Positions 28,763 through 38,188 of a DNA stretch of 64,000 bases are shown here, piece after piece. The stretch spans positions 1,287,501 through 1,351,500 of the forward strand of contig NZ_AFEJ02000002.1 of assembly GCF_000238775.2 (NCBI RefSeq), given 5' to 3'. The translations under genes and the position numbers were made by a program. Within the stretch, counting starts at the first letter, position 1, and every line of letters starts with the position of its first letter. Origin of the DNA: Acaryochloris sp. CCMEE 5410 (GTDB lineage: Bacteria; Cyanobacteriota; Cyanobacteriia; Thermosynechococcales; Thermosynechococcaceae). Under the pieces are notes generated by a model. The model did not search any database, was not told the origin of the DNA, and was given only the letters and a program-made list of their open reading frames with translations.

Positions 28763-29887
28763 AGTGGGTATTCTCCTAATGGTTGTGATTGAAGCAGCGA
28801 GCACCGAATGTTTTTGATTCAGTCAGTCGCAAACGCCAGATGTATTAACTGAAGCTCTGAATGAATTATTGTCCATATCTAGGCGATTGGAAAGGAGTTA
28901 AAGTCTTCAAAATGAGATTAAAAGGCTTATTTTTAGGATTTATTAAATTAAAATCAATAATAATTCCCCTAAAACAGATATCAATCAATATTTAAATCCA
29001 AAATTATATTTTAACTTTTTAATTTATAAAAATAGTTACAACAGACAAAAAATTAAATTGCCATAAACTTGCGAATCGAATAAAAAAATTCACCTAGATG
29101 GCATCTGTAAAGAGTCCAATCACAATGGTCCAATCCAAACAGATGCCAAGAAGGCTTAAGACGCTCCATTGAAGGCTCTGCCAGGTAGGATTGGCGTACA
29201 CACTTCAAGCTAGCAATTAGGTATAGCCCTCTAATCCTCACTAATAGACATAGGCATTCATCTCATCAATTCAAGATGGAGAAGTGGCTGCGGTTCGGAT
29301 TTAGTATGGATATCTGAACCACAAGAGCACCATGCTGATCATGGTTAGAGTCCAGGCATAGCAAACCTTAATGGATTTAAAGGGTCGGAGAAAAAGATTC
29401 AATTTGGGTCTTCATAGTCTTAGCTCAAGCCCTGTAAGACTAAGTTCAGTGATCCCTGTATGACCACCCAATCAACGGCCAGGAGTCTACTTCATCCTGA
29501 TCTTGAGAAACTTGGGATTGTTACGATTAATAAATTTTTCCTTTTTGACCGACATACGAGGGATTGGTTCCTATAAATCCCGTAGTTATCAGGCAGTAAT
29601 GGGCATCGTCTATCCAGGCCATTGAGTCAATAGCGAACCCGACATCTGTACTTTTGCACAACCAAAGACTAATTTTCTTTGGGAAATCGTTAAATTCGCC
29701 ACTGGTCCTTTCAAGATGGGGATAAGCTAATTCCTAGGGATTTACTGAACTAGCATCTCAACTCGGATCCCGATAGGATGAATTTAAGACTGAATGAGTC
29801 GTCATCTTCAGGTCAATTCAGGTCCTTGAGCCTTGCGAAAAACTATCCCCTGAATTCCATGTTCATCAACCCCCTAGGAGAGCTGTT
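28763..29887. other. 1.1 kb region without a gene, upstream of chlL and the SRPBCC gene
   Basis: This is the divergent intergenic region between chlL and the SRPBCC gene. The chlL-proximal part (28,900-29,060) is very AT-rich. A 10-bp inverted repeat TGGCATCTGT/ACAGATGCCA sits at 29099-29108 and 29139-29148. Short open frames here have poor composition and no ribosome-binding site. It may hold promoters and a small RNA, but no known RNA family was recognised. Confidence 0.5.
29099..29148. other. Inverted repeat, possible small-RNA stem or operator
   Basis: The 10-bp arms TGGCATCTGT and ACAGATGCCA are separated by 30 nt. The loop contains two copies of GTCCAATC/GTCCAATCC-like sequence (near 29114 and 29128). 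It could fold as one long hairpin RNA or bind a dimeric regulator. Confidence 0.3.
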
Positions 29888-30415
29888 TTGACCCCTCAAT
29901 GGTTGCTTAAGTTCAACATCTGGAAGCGACGCCAACCCAGCTGGTCCTTGGTAAAAAGCTACGAAGCGATTAGCTCGGCATCGGTAGATTCCATCTGGCG
30001 CAAAGTTGTTGATTTGGCAGATGTATCTTGGCATCCATTGATTACTAGCACCAATGTCCCCTATGGTTTGGTTCCTAAGCCTGGCCTGATTTATCAGGCA
30101 GTGAGTCGGATGGTACCCTTACCGTTTCGTATTTTTGTTGAGCGAGTCAACCCTGGCGAACTGGTCAGTTTCCGCATTATTGCATTACCCGGAGTCGAGG
30201 AAAGAGTGGTGTATCGGGTCGAGTCCAGCATTTGTGGGACCTGTGTCTCTTATTCGGTGATGATGCGAGGCTGGTTGTCGCCCCTCGTATGGTCCATGAT
30301 GCAAAGACATGCAGAAAAGGTGGCCCAACGGCTAGCAGAAGCCGCAGAGAACGAGACCTTGCAATCTGTTTCTGGCTATTTACCGGCTCGAAAGGATACC
30401 TGCTTTGACTTTTAG
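29888..30415 (+). CDS. SRPBCC-fold protein (polyketide cyclase/START-like)
   Basis: This 175-residue protein has the SRPBCC ligand-binding fold: SYEAISSASVDSIWRKVVD as the first strand and helix, a central LISTNVPYG-like region and a long C-terminal helix SMMQRHAEKVAQRLAEAAE. Family members bind lipids or other hydrophobic ligands, but nothing here fixes the ligand. The start is TTG at 29888, preceded by AGGAGA at 7 nt, and no ATG lies nearby. It stands alone between chlL and mrp. Confidence 0.75.
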   Translation: MTPQWLLKFNIWKRRQPSWSLVKSYEAISSASVDSIWRKVVDLADVSWHPLITSTNVPYGLVPKPGLIYQAVSRMVPLPFRIFVERVNPGELVSFRIIALPGVEERVVYRVESSICGTCVSYSVMMRGWLSPLVWSMMQRHAEKVAQRLAEAAENETLQSVSGYLPARKDTCFDF

Positions 30416-30602
30416 CATCCTCACTGCTGGTCTTTACGGCCTGGCATGACTCATTTTCAAGGGGAGGATAAAGGGGGAGCAACGCTACCAATTCACACAA
30501 TCAGAGGCTGCTCTCTGAGGATTCGGTCATTCCGCAAGGATGAAGGTATTCCTCCAAAATTGATACAGTAAGAACCGATAGGAAACTCTGATAAAGAACA
30601 CT

Positions 30603-31676
30603 ATGCCAGACACGATAGCCCCTTCAACCGCAAAAATTTTGGAGGTCTTGCAACCGGTTCAAGATCCTGAACTCCAAAAGAGCCTGGTGGATCTGAATAT
30701 GATCCGCAATGTGAAAGTTGAGAATGGCATCGCAACCTTTACCTTGGTCCTAACCACTCCTGCCTGCCCCTTGAAGGAGATGATTGTCGATGACTGCAAA
30801 AAAGCGGTTCAAGCATTGCCAGGCATTGAGTCTGTAGAGGTGGAAGTCACTGCAGAAACCCCCCAGCAAAAGAGTGTGCCTGATCGCACTGGCGTGCCTG
30901 GAGTTAAAAATATTATTGCGGTTTCCAGCGGTAAAGGTGGGGTGGGTAAAAGCACGGTCGCCGTCAATATTGCCGCCGCTTTAGCCCAGTCCGGTGCAAG
31001 TGTAGGCATGATTGATGCCGATATTTATGGCCCCAATGTACCCACCATGTTGGGCTTAGAAGATGCCGTGGTTGAGGTCCGCAAAGAGGCGCAAGGGGAT
31101 GTGATGGAACCTGCGATCGCACAAGGTATCAAGCTGGTCTCCATGGGATTTTTGATCGACAAAGATCAGCCCGTCATTTGGCGAGGACCCATGTTGAACG
31201 GGATTATTCGCCAATTTCTCTATCAAGTAGATTGGGGGACCTTAGACTATCTGATTATTGATTTGCCCCCCGGCACCGGGGACGCCCAACTCACCTTAGC
31301 CCAGGCAGTACCGATGGCAGGGGTGGTAATTGTCAGTACGCCCCAAACTGTTGCACTCTTAGATGCCCGCAAGGGACTGAGAATGTTTCAACAGTTGGGT
31401 GTGCCTGTATTGGGAGTTGTGGAAAACATGAGTTACTTTATCCCGCCCGATCGGCCTGAAACCCAATACGATATTTTCGGTTCTGGGGGCGGGGAAAAGA
31501 TCGCGAAGGAATTAGGCGTTCCTTTAATTGGCTGTGTGCCCCTAGAAATTCCGGTCCGAGAAGGCGGGGATCAAGGAACACCGATTGTCCTCAGTGGCTC
31601 ATCTGCGTCTGCCCAAGCATTCCAAAAAATTGCGACGGAGGTTGCGGCAAAGGTTTCGGTTGCGGCTTTGACCTAA
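30603..31676 (+). CDS. mrp: Mrp/ApbC-type iron-sulfur carrier P-loop ATPase
   Basis: This 357-residue protein has an N-terminal MIP18 (DUF59) domain (residues about 8-90) and a ParA-like ATPase domain with the deviant Walker A GKGGVGKST near 110 and DLPPGTGDAQL. It carries iron-sulfur clusters to target proteins. The C-terminal CxxC of many relatives is absent: the corresponding segment reads MSYFIPPDRPETQYDIFG. Cyanobacterial members often lack it too. It may be co-transcribed with rodA, which starts 54 nt later. Confidence 0.93.
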   Translation: MPDTIAPSTAKILEVLQPVQDPELQKSLVDLNMIRNVKVENGIATFTLVLTTPACPLKEMIVDDCKKAVQALPGIESVEVEVTAETPQQKSVPDRTGVPGVKNIIAVSSGKGGVGKSTVAVNIAAALAQSGASVGMIDADIYGPNVPTMLGLEDAVVEVRKEAQGDVMEPAIAQGIKLVSMGFLIDKDQPVIWRGPMLNGIIRQFLYQVDWGTLDYLIIDLPPGTGDAQLTLAQAVPMAGVVIVSTPQTVALLDARKGLRMFQQLGVPVLGVVENMSYFIPPDRPETQYDIFGSGGGEKIAKELGVPLIGCVPLEIPVREGGDQGTPIVLSGSSASAQAFQKIATEVAAKVSVAALT

Positions 31677-31730
31677 GTTGTTAGTCTAAGACCACTACTT
31701 TTCATACAGCCTTTAAGATCCGAATTTTCC

Positions 31731-33008
31731 ATGCTGATCAATAAAACTCTGCGCAAATGGTTTCCATGGCGAACCTGGATTCAGCCTTGGGATAATATCG
31801 ACCGTTGGTTGCTACTGTTAGCGATTGGGTTAACCGTTTTTGGCGGTATTTTAATTCGGAGTACCCAAGCCACCCAAGGCTGGACAGATTGGCTCCAGCA
31901 TTGGACGATTGGAGCGATTGGGGTGGCGATTGCCATGACCATTGCCACTTGGCCCTATCAAATTCTGTTGAGTTTGCATTGGCTGATATATGCGGCGACG
32001 AATTTATCGTTGATCGCCGTTATCGCCATCGGAACCAGTGAACTGGGGGCTCAGCGGTGGATCTCCGTTGCCGGTTTTAATGTGCAGCCATCTGAATTTG
32101 CCAAAGTGGGCGTCATTATTTCCCTGGCGGCCCTACTCCACCATCGGCCCGCCACCAAGTTATCGTCAGTCCTCCAGATTCTAGCCATTACTTTTGTGCC
32201 CTGGGCGTTAGTGCTGGTGCAGCCCGATCTAGGAACATCTCTAGTGTTTGCGGCCATTACCCTAGGCATGATGTATTGGGCCAATGCCAATTTGGGATGG
32301 ATTGTGCTGCTTTTTTCTCCTTTAATTTCTGGGATTTTATTTAATATCCCTCCCACCTCCCATTGGCTATGGATTATTTGGGCGATTTGGTTAGTCACAA
32401 TTGCGTTTATCGGTTGGCTTAGCATCCCTGTTCGAATGATCGGAGGACTTGGCGCTCTGTTGATTAATTTAGGCTCTGGTGCATTGGGTAGAGTCGCTTG
32501 GGAATTTCTCCAGGATTATCAAAAAGCGCGGATTATTCTGTTTCTCGACCCTGAGCAAGATCCTTTGGGCGGCGGCTATCACCTCATTCAGTCTCGGATT
32601 GCCATTGGTTCTGGACAGCTATGGGGACGAGGGCTAGATCAAGGCACTCAAACCGGCTTGAGCTTTATCCCAGAACAACATACAGATTTTATTTTTTCTG
32701 CCGCGGGTGAGCAATTTGGCTTTGTCGGCAGTTTGCTTTTGATTGCCGCCATTTGGCTGTTATGCATGCGCCTGATTTTTGTGGCTTTGAATGCGGAAGA
32801 CGATTTCGGCTCTTTAATCGCCATTGGCGTCCTGTCGATGGTTATTTTTCAAGTCTTTGTGAACATTAGTATGACCATCGGCCTGGCTCCTGTAACGGGA
32901 ATTCCTCTACCTTGGCTCAGTTATGGTCGTTCAGCCCTACTGACAAACTTTATTGCCATAGGATTGGTGGAATCCGTGGCCAACCATCGCAAAAAACGCA
33001 GATTTTAG
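31731..33008 (+). CDS. rodA: Rod shape-determining protein, SEDS glycosyltransferase
   Basis: This 425-residue SEDS membrane protein has about ten helices and polymerises peptidoglycan strands during wall elongation together with a class B PBP. Diagnostic segments are AQRWISVAGFNVQPSEFAKV, LVQPDLGTSLVF, LDPEQDPLGGGYHLIQSRIA and FIPEQHTDFIFSAAGEQFG. RodA is favoured over FtsW because of the GRGLDQGTQTGL region. Length is within the family range. Confidence 0.94.
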   Translation: MLINKTLRKWFPWRTWIQPWDNIDRWLLLLAIGLTVFGGILIRSTQATQGWTDWLQHWTIGAIGVAIAMTIATWPYQILLSLHWLIYAATNLSLIAVIAIGTSELGAQRWISVAGFNVQPSEFAKVGVIISLAALLHHRPATKLSSVLQILAITFVPWALVLVQPDLGTSLVFAAITLGMMYWANANLGWIVLLFSPLISGILFNIPPTSHWLWIIWAIWLVTIAFIGWLSIPVRMIGGLGALLINLGSGALGRVAWEFLQDYQKARIILFLDPEQDPLGGGYHLIQSRIAIGSGQLWGRGLDQGTQTGLSFIPEQHTDFIFSAAGEQFGFVGSLLLIAAIWLLCMRLIFVALNAEDDFGSLIAIGVLSMVIFQVFVNISMTIGLAPVTGIPLPWLSYGRSALLTNFIAIGLVESVANHRKKRRF

Positions 33009-33081
33009 CAGCTCCCCCGCGAAGGGGAATTAGTCCACTATGATAAAAAAGCTATTGTGATGCAGTTAAGGTCTAAAACGA

Positions 33082-33279
33082 ATGAGCGCCATGATTTTGC
33101 CCGGTTCATCAGTTCGCGTTGTGAATACGGGTGATACCTATTTTGGATTTGAAGGCCAGGTCCAACGGGTTGCAGACGGTCAGGCCGCCGTTATTTTTGA
33201 TGGAGGCAACTGGACCAAGATTGTCACGTTTCGCCTGCCCGAGTTAGAAATTGTCAAACGAGGCAAGGGCAAGAAGTAA
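33082..33279 (+). CDS. ndhS: NAD(P)H dehydrogenase-like complex subunit NdhS
   Basis: This 65-residue SH3-like protein of the NdhS (CRR31-like, DUF3252) family is part of the ferredoxin-binding site of the photosynthetic NDH-1 complex used in cyclic electron flow. Recognisable segments are [20 protein letters not shown] and [18 protein letters not shown]. An in-frame ATG at 33091 is an alternative start that would begin exactly at ILPG. It lies 73 nt after rodA. Confidence 0.9.
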   Translation: MSAMILPGSSVRVVNTGDTYFGFEGQVQRVADGQAAVIFDGGNWTKIVTFRLPELEIVKRGKGKK

Positions 33280-33291
33280 GGCTAGCAAGGC

Positions 33292-35082
33292 CTAGGACTG
33301 GTTGGCTTGTTGACAGGCCAAGTAGGTTGCTTCGACTAATTCCAGATCATCTAAGCCTAATGCGAGGGGCTGGTTGTTTTGCCCCAGAAGGTTCCGAATT
33401 TGGTCGGCGAGTTTGGTGGTGATTTGCGATCGCATCCGTGATGCAAGCTGCGATCGATATCCCAGAAAATCTCGCAACGTCAGAAATTGATCTGGCGTTA
33501 TGGCTTTGAGCTGAGGATTTGCCACCAACTCTGCAGCCAGCTGAGATATGCCGGGCGACACATCAAAAGGTTGTTGAGTCTCATCAGCCCCCTGCCGCTG
33601 ATCCTGAACGACTAATGTGCCAGCCACCAAATCACCTAAACGTTTTTCTGATGAGGTGACCGCAATCCGGATGACCCCGATAAAGAAGAAAAACACATCA
33701 ATACTGCTGAGCAAACTGCGAATACTGCTTTCCCTAAGCCCCACCGGCCGTCCTGTATCTCGAACCACTCGGATTTTAGCGATTCTTTTACCTGGCGTTT
33801 GACCTCGCCACAGGGTTTCAAAGGCGATGAAATAGCAGGTGGATAAGGCAAATGTCAAAAATGTGGCAATTGCTTCGATCCACTGATCGAGTTCACCTTG
33901 TTCGAAGGCCACACTCGCATTATTCAGAATGGGAACGAGGATAGTGAGATAAAGAATCGAACCAAAATACCAAAACAGCATGATACCAACCCACAGCAGT
34001 AGCTGATCAATGGCCCAGGCAAGGGCTCGACTCCCAATGCCACCGAGTGCTAAATCGAGTTCGATACTTTCTGGCGTTTGCAAAATAACCCGTCGTAAAT
34101 GGTTTTGCGGATTGGTGGCCGTGATATCAAGATCAAACGTTAGCCCCTCGTTACGACTGCGTAAATCATAATAAATGACAGCTTTGATCGCTTGATAAAT
34201 CGGGAAAGCCGCAATCGTAATAAATAAAATTGCAAAAATACTAAAAATAGACAAAAACATACTCACCGAGAAGGGAGGGACTAATAGCAACCCACAAATC
34301 ATGACAATGGCTAGAGATTGCCACCCCTGCCCTCGGGTCAGTTGCCAGCTCCGTCGAATCGCGTCTCGAGCCGAGACATCTTCAAACGCAATAACAACAT
34401 CAAATAACCACAATCGAGCAATAAAGTAGCTAAAGAATAAGAACAGTCCTAGATAGAACAATAAAACCAGAACAATGATCGTAATCAGAGTCAGCAGAGC
34501 AGAAGAAAAATCTTGCTCAGGCAACGAAAAGAAATCAACAAAATCTTGGTCGCGGATAGACGAGAAAAAGCCTCTCAGGATTAAACCCAGAATAAATGCC
34601 AAGCCAAAATATAGTCCGACCAGGGCCAACCAGAACAACACTTCTCCTCGGAAGAACCGCCATACGCGCGGAAAGAGCCGTTTTTGAATATCTTCCTTCG
34701 ATTCACTGCGGCTAACAAGTTTATTGAAAATAAGCTGGGAGATTACACCGCCGATGGCCGTCTTCCGCCCTCGACCAAAGGCCAACAATGGTAGAGTAAA
34801 TAGCAGCGCCAAGATCCCCAGTTCGGCCCAATTAGACAACCCAATCGTTTGGCCAATCACAACCCCAAAGCCTGCGCATAAAGATGCGCCCAACCCTATT
34901 AGAAACAGCCAGAGATAGGATTGCAAGCTGGTTGTAATGTAATCATCACTTTTTTCACGAAAAAGTTGAATTGCGACGGTTACGATATTTCCAGCCGTCA
35001 GAGCAGAATGGATGCGATGACTGTTCGTGAATCCCTGCCCATAGGCAGATCCTTCAGCATTGTTCGGTATATTCTCAGCCAT
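33292..35082 (-). CDS. RDD-domain multi-pass membrane protein
   Basis: This 596-residue protein begins with a membrane region of about six helices (residues 45-300) that resembles glycerophosphoryl-diester-type membrane domains. An RDD domain follows at about 340-490, recognisable by GSRALAWAIDQLLLW and RGQTPGKRIAKIRVVRDTGR. A soluble C-terminal region of about 90 residues completes it. The RDD name comes from conserved Arg and two Asp; their role is unknown, with ion antiport suggested for a few. The gene converges on ndhS with 12 nt between the stops. Confidence 0.82.
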   Translation of the reverse strand: MAENIPNNAEGSAYGQGFTNSHRIHSALTAGNIVTVAIQLFREKSDDYITTSLQSYLWLFLIGLGASLCAGFGVVIGQTIGLSNWAELGILALLFTLPLLAFGRGRKTAIGGVISQLIFNKLVSRSESKEDIQKRLFPRVWRFFRGEVLFWLALVGLYFGLAFILGLILRGFFSSIRDQDFVDFFSLPEQDFSSALLTLITIIVLVLLFYLGLFLFFSYFIARLWLFDVVIAFEDVSARDAIRRSWQLTRGQGWQSLAIVMICGLLLVPPFSVSMFLSIFSIFAILFITIAAFPIYQAIKAVIYYDLRSRNEGLTFDLDITATNPQNHLRRVILQTPESIELDLALGGIGSRALAWAIDQLLLWVGIMLFWYFGSILYLTILVPILNNASVAFEQGELDQWIEAIATFLTFALSTCYFIAFETLWRGQTPGKRIAKIRVVRDTGRPVGLRESSIRSLLSSIDVFFFFIGVIRIAVTSSEKRLGDLVAGTLVVQDQRQGADETQQPFDVSPGISQLAAELVANPQLKAITPDQFLTLRDFLGYRSQLASRMRSQITTKLADQIRNLLGQNNQPLALGLDDLELVEATYLACQQANQS

Positions 35083-35161
35083 AGATATAGGCGGGCATCA
35101 ATTGAAAACAATAGCTAGGATGCCCTAGTTTCAGCAAGACCGAGGAGAACAGACAGAAAAT

Positions 35162-36031
35162 TTATTGCTGACGCATTTTTTCTAGATAGCGATTCGCTCG
35201 AATCTCGGCCTCTGCCATCACCTGCTCCAGGCTATCTACAATTTCTCCTGGGCGATTCTCCAACACTTTGGTTGACAAGGACACTCGCCCCCGTCCAGGG
35301 TCTAGATCCAGCACAATCGCTTTGATGGGTTCTCCAATCTTTAGGACTGAACTGAGATTAGGGACAAAGTTTTGGCTCACTTCTTTGATATGCAGTAATC
35401 CAGTCAATCCATCTAATTTAATAAAAGCGCCAAAAGGCTTGAGGTCAGAGACGGTACCACTGACCAATTGCCCGATTTCCAATTCACCAATACGGCTGGA
35501 TTGTTCAGCCATCCGATTCGACAACACCAGCTTTTTGCGCTCGGGATCGACTTCCAAAAAGGTGACCGTCAACTGACTGCCAATTTGTCCCTCCAAATTA
35601 TCACGGTCTAACAGATGAGACCGAGGGATAAATCCCCGCAAGCCTTCAACATCAGCCGTTACGCCACCTTTATTAACCCCTGTAATGGTAACCTGAACGC
35701 TTTGGCTTTGAGATTGCAACTCTAATAATTTTGTCCAAAGATGCTTCAATTCCAAACGGCGAATCGACAACGTTACTTGACCATTGGCATCCTGACCTTT
35801 AATGATCAAAAACTCACGCTCTTCATCTAAAGGAACTATTTCTTCCAGAGAGAATTGTTTACGAAGAGAGGCTTCTTGGCTAGGGAGAAAAGCTGTGGCT
35901 TTACCCCCGATATCGATATAGGCACCATCACTGTCGTAATTAACAGTTTTTCCCTGCACTGTTTGTCCCACTTCAAAAGAATAATCATGTTGGGACAGTG
36001 CTTTAGCAAAATCGTCGGCTGAGAATGACAA
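35162..36031 (-). CDS. S1-domain RNA-binding protein (ribosomal protein S1 homologue)
   Basis: This 289-residue protein carries three S1 repeats: about residues 20-90 (GQTVQGKTVNYDSDGAYIDI), 105-175 (divergent, QVTITGVNKGGVTADV) and 190-260 (GQLVSGTVSDLKPFGAFIKL, the best conserved). Cyanobacteria usually have two or more such proteins, which bind mRNA on the 30S subunit; this length fits the second, Rps1b-like form. No ATG is available at the start; TTG at 36031 has GGAAG 6 nt upstream. Confidence 0.85.
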   Translation of the reverse strand: MSFSADDFAKALSQHDYSFEVGQTVQGKTVNYDSDGAYIDIGGKATAFLPSQEASLRKQFSLEEIVPLDEEREFLIIKGQDANGQVTLSIRRLELKHLWTKLLELQSQSQSVQVTITGVNKGGVTADVEGLRGFIPRSHLLDRDNLEGQIGSQLTVTFLEVDPERKKLVLSNRMAEQSSRIGELEIGQLVSGTVSDLKPFGAFIKLDGLTGLLHIKEVSQNFVPNLSSVLKIGEPIKAIVLDLDPGRGRVSLSTKVLENRPGEIVDSLEQVMAEAEIRANRYLEKMRQQ

Positions 36032-36207
36032 GGTATCTTCCGGGCAGTCTAAAACATCTATGGCTACAATCTTATAGCAAGCACCAAAGATGCAAATACA
36101 AAATTATTGTGAGTTTTTGGAACTCAAACTTTAACGGCAAGAAATGTGAGAAATATTGTTGGGACGCTATTCACCCGTTCAAACTTGCAATCCTGAAAAT
36201 TTCAACC

Positions 36208-36238
36208 AAAAAGGCCAGGATTAGATCCCAGCCTTTTT
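36208..36238 (-). terminator. Rho-independent terminator after the fasciclin gene
   Basis: Read on the minus strand, the stem AAAAAGGCTGGGAT pairs with ATCCTGGCCTTTTT around a short loop and ends in five U. It lies 50 nt after the stop of the fasciclin gene. Confidence 0.7.
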
Positions 36239-36287
36239 ACAATCAACGATTTGATTCGAGCGTTAGATATTAAACCCAGGACTCACT

Positions 36288-37058
36288 TTAGAGATCGGGA
36301 GGGAGCAAAACCTTATCAATCACATGAATCACACCATTGCTTCCCATCACATCAGCCTGAACAACATTAGCGTTGTTAACTGTGACTGCGCCGGATTCGA
36401 CGGTGACTTTTACGGGTGCACCTGCAACGGTTGACACATCTCCAGACTCTAAATCGGTCGAGACTGCTTTTGCCGGTACAACATGATAAGTCAGAATTTT
36501 AACCAATTTATCTTTGTTCTCAGGCTTGAGTAGAGTATCCACTGTGCCAGCAGGTAGAGCCGCAAAGGCTTCTTCTGTAGGCGCAAAGACGGTAAAGGGT
36601 CCTTCGCCTGATAGGGTTTCTGCTAATTCTGCAGCTTTGATAGCTGCGACTAAGGTTTTAAAGGAGTCATTCGCACTCGCAACTTCAACAATGGTTCCAT
36701 CTGTTGAGGCAGCATCGGAAGAGTCTTCGACTTCTGAGCTAGGAGCCTCAGAATCCATTTCTCCCTCAGGAGCCTCGGAATCCATTTCTCCCTCAGGAGC
36801 AGTCTCCTCAGCGGCCTCAGGAGCAGTCTCCTCAGCGGCCTCAGGAGCAGTCTCCTCAACAGCATCTTCAGCGGCAGCAGGAGCAGCCTCGCCTGTACAC
36901 CGAGAGTTAAGAGGAAAATTCTTACAGAGAATTTTCATAATTGCTGGGCTTAGTTCAGCAGGGGCTTCAGAGCCACTAGTTTGAGCGGAGGCACTACCAA
37001 TACTGGTGGTGGTAGCTAATAGAAATAAGCTAACGATGGATAGACATTTAGTTTTCAT
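36288..37058 (-). CDS. Secreted fasciclin-domain protein with acidic tandem repeats
   Basis: A signal peptide (residues 1-26) precedes a short region with two cysteines ([16 protein letters not shown]), then a low-complexity acidic linker (about 58-115), then one fasciclin/FAS1 domain. FAS1 is marked by [17 protein letters not shown] and LTYHVVPAK. The linker contains three copies of EAAEETAP and two of [12 protein letters not shown]1 proteins mediate adhesion or cell-surface contact. The ATG at 37058 begins a good signal sequence; the longer TTG frame at 37070 is less likely. Confidence 0.88.
   Translation of the reverse strand: MKTKCLSIVSLFLLATTTSIGSASAQTSGSEAPAELSPAIMKILCKNFPLNSRCTGEAAPAAAEDAVEETAPEAAEETAPEAAEETAPEGEMDSEAPEGEMDSEAPSSEVEDSSDAASTDGTIVEVASANDSFKTLVAAIKAAELAETLSGEGPFTVFAPTEEAFAALPAGTVDTLLKPENKDKLVKILTYHVVPAKAVSTDLESGDVSTVAGAPVKVTVESGAVTVNNANVVQADVMGSNGVIHVIDKVLLPPDL
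36762..36852. repeat. In-gene tandem repeats in the fasciclin linker
   Basis: Two adjoining tandem arrays lie inside the fasciclin gene: 27-bp units encoding EGEMDSEAP (two copies) and 24-bp units encoding EAAEETAP (three copies). The units are nearly identical at DNA level, so copy number could change by slippage. Confidence 0.7.
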
Positions 37059-37512
37059 TAGGGCACACAAAACGCTACTGAATAGGAACAGCAGTGATCA
37101 TTGAGAAGACCAAGCTGTGAAGTAAGGGATCTGATAGAACCTCTACAAAACTTCATAAACTAATTTGTCTAAATATTAAAACAAAATTAGCATGAATGAT
37201 TATTGTTGCATTTTTAGGTGAATTTGTTCCCAAATCATCTGTTTAAGAAGAAGGAATAAAATAGATTTTTTATTCCTGCAAAGGAATAACCTAAACTCAA
37301 GGCTTAACCTGAAGAGATTGAGGTTAAAAACCTAATTTTTATGGTTTTAAAGCTATAAGCTGAGGAAAAAGAGTGTTTTAAGGGGGGACATAGCTAGGAT
37401 GCGTGGTTGTTCACGGTATTAATTTTCGTAAGACAATCTGGCCTCTAGACGGTCTTCTCCTGGACAATGCAACAGATATCCTAACGACACTACTTTCTCA
37501 TGGAGGTCTCTA
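37059..37512. other. AT-rich gene-free stretch between divergent genes
   Basis: This divergent spacer of about 450 bp precedes both the fasciclin gene (minus) and the lipoprotein gene (plus). The middle (37,140-37,400) is very AT-rich. No gene, RNA or clear promoter hexamers could be supported. Confidence 0.4.
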
Positions 37513-38103
37513 ATGCTCCCCACTCGGTGGTTGAGACGGCTTGCGCCTATGCTTGTCGGCTTGATATTTCTAGTGACCGCTTGTTCATCTGCCCCCAATA
37601 AATATGACCAGGTACAAAAAGACACGACTGGTTTTGGAAAGCCTGCTGCTGTTAGTAAAGAGGCTCAAAAAGGTGGCACATTCAATCAATTTTTTCCCAA
37701 GAGTGAAGGAGACTTTGATGTTGTTCCATCCCAAGAAAAGAAAGGATTTGCTGCTTACAAACTCAATAAAGATGGGGCCACTTTAGCCACCCTCAGTATC
37801 AATGACACCATCAGCTTGCCAGCGGCAGTTACAAAATACGGCACTGCAACAGAGAACATTGCCGGTTATCCCAGTGTGAATCAGGGCACAACCGCTACCG
37901 GCTTACTCGTCAATGGTCGGTACCAAGTCAAAGTTTTATCGAAAAGCACCTCTTTTTCCCAAACCGATCGGGTGGACTGGTTACAGAAGTTTGATCTGAA
38001 AGGATTGGCTGAACTAGAAGTGGCAGACAACAAGAGTTCGGATGCAAAGCAGTCTCCGAACGCGCCCCCCGCACTTAACCCAGTTCTGCAGCCAGCGGCT
38101 TAA
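37513..38103 (+). CDS. Predicted lipoprotein of unknown function
   Basis: This 196-residue protein has a lipoprotein signal with lipobox LVTAC at residues 20-24, so Cys24 would carry the lipid. The mature part (GTFNQFFPKSEGDFDVVPSQ and onwards) resembles conserved cyanobacterial lipoproteins without a named function; the tail is rich in Pro, Ala and Asn. GGAGG lies 8 nt before the ATG, a strong ribosome-binding site. The gene stands alone upstream of another unknown gene and may form a two-gene transcript with it. Confidence 0.75.
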   Translation: MLPTRWLRRLAPMLVGLIFLVTACSSAPNKYDQVQKDTTGFGKPAAVSKEAQKGGTFNQFFPKSEGDFDVVPSQEKKGFAAYKLNKDGATLATLSINDTISLPAAVTKYGTATENIAGYPSVNQGTTATGLLVNGRYQVKVLSKSTSFSQTDRVDWLQKFDLKGLAELEVADNKSSDAKQSPNAPPALNPVLQPAA

Positions 38104-38188
38104 GTTGGCATTCAAAGTCATCTTGACTACATACATGTAGGCCAAGTCCTTATTCAAAATAGTGTTGGCAGATATTGAGGAGCCAGTC

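Noticed and set aside
29053-29241. 62-codon open frame upstream of chlL
   Set aside because: No ribosome-binding site, odd composition, and it overlaps the inverted repeat.
36514-36984. 156-codon open frame antisense to the fasciclin gene
   Set aside because: Its Ser/Ala repeats are the mirror of the acidic repeats of the true gene; the coding strand has the signal peptide and FAS1 domain.
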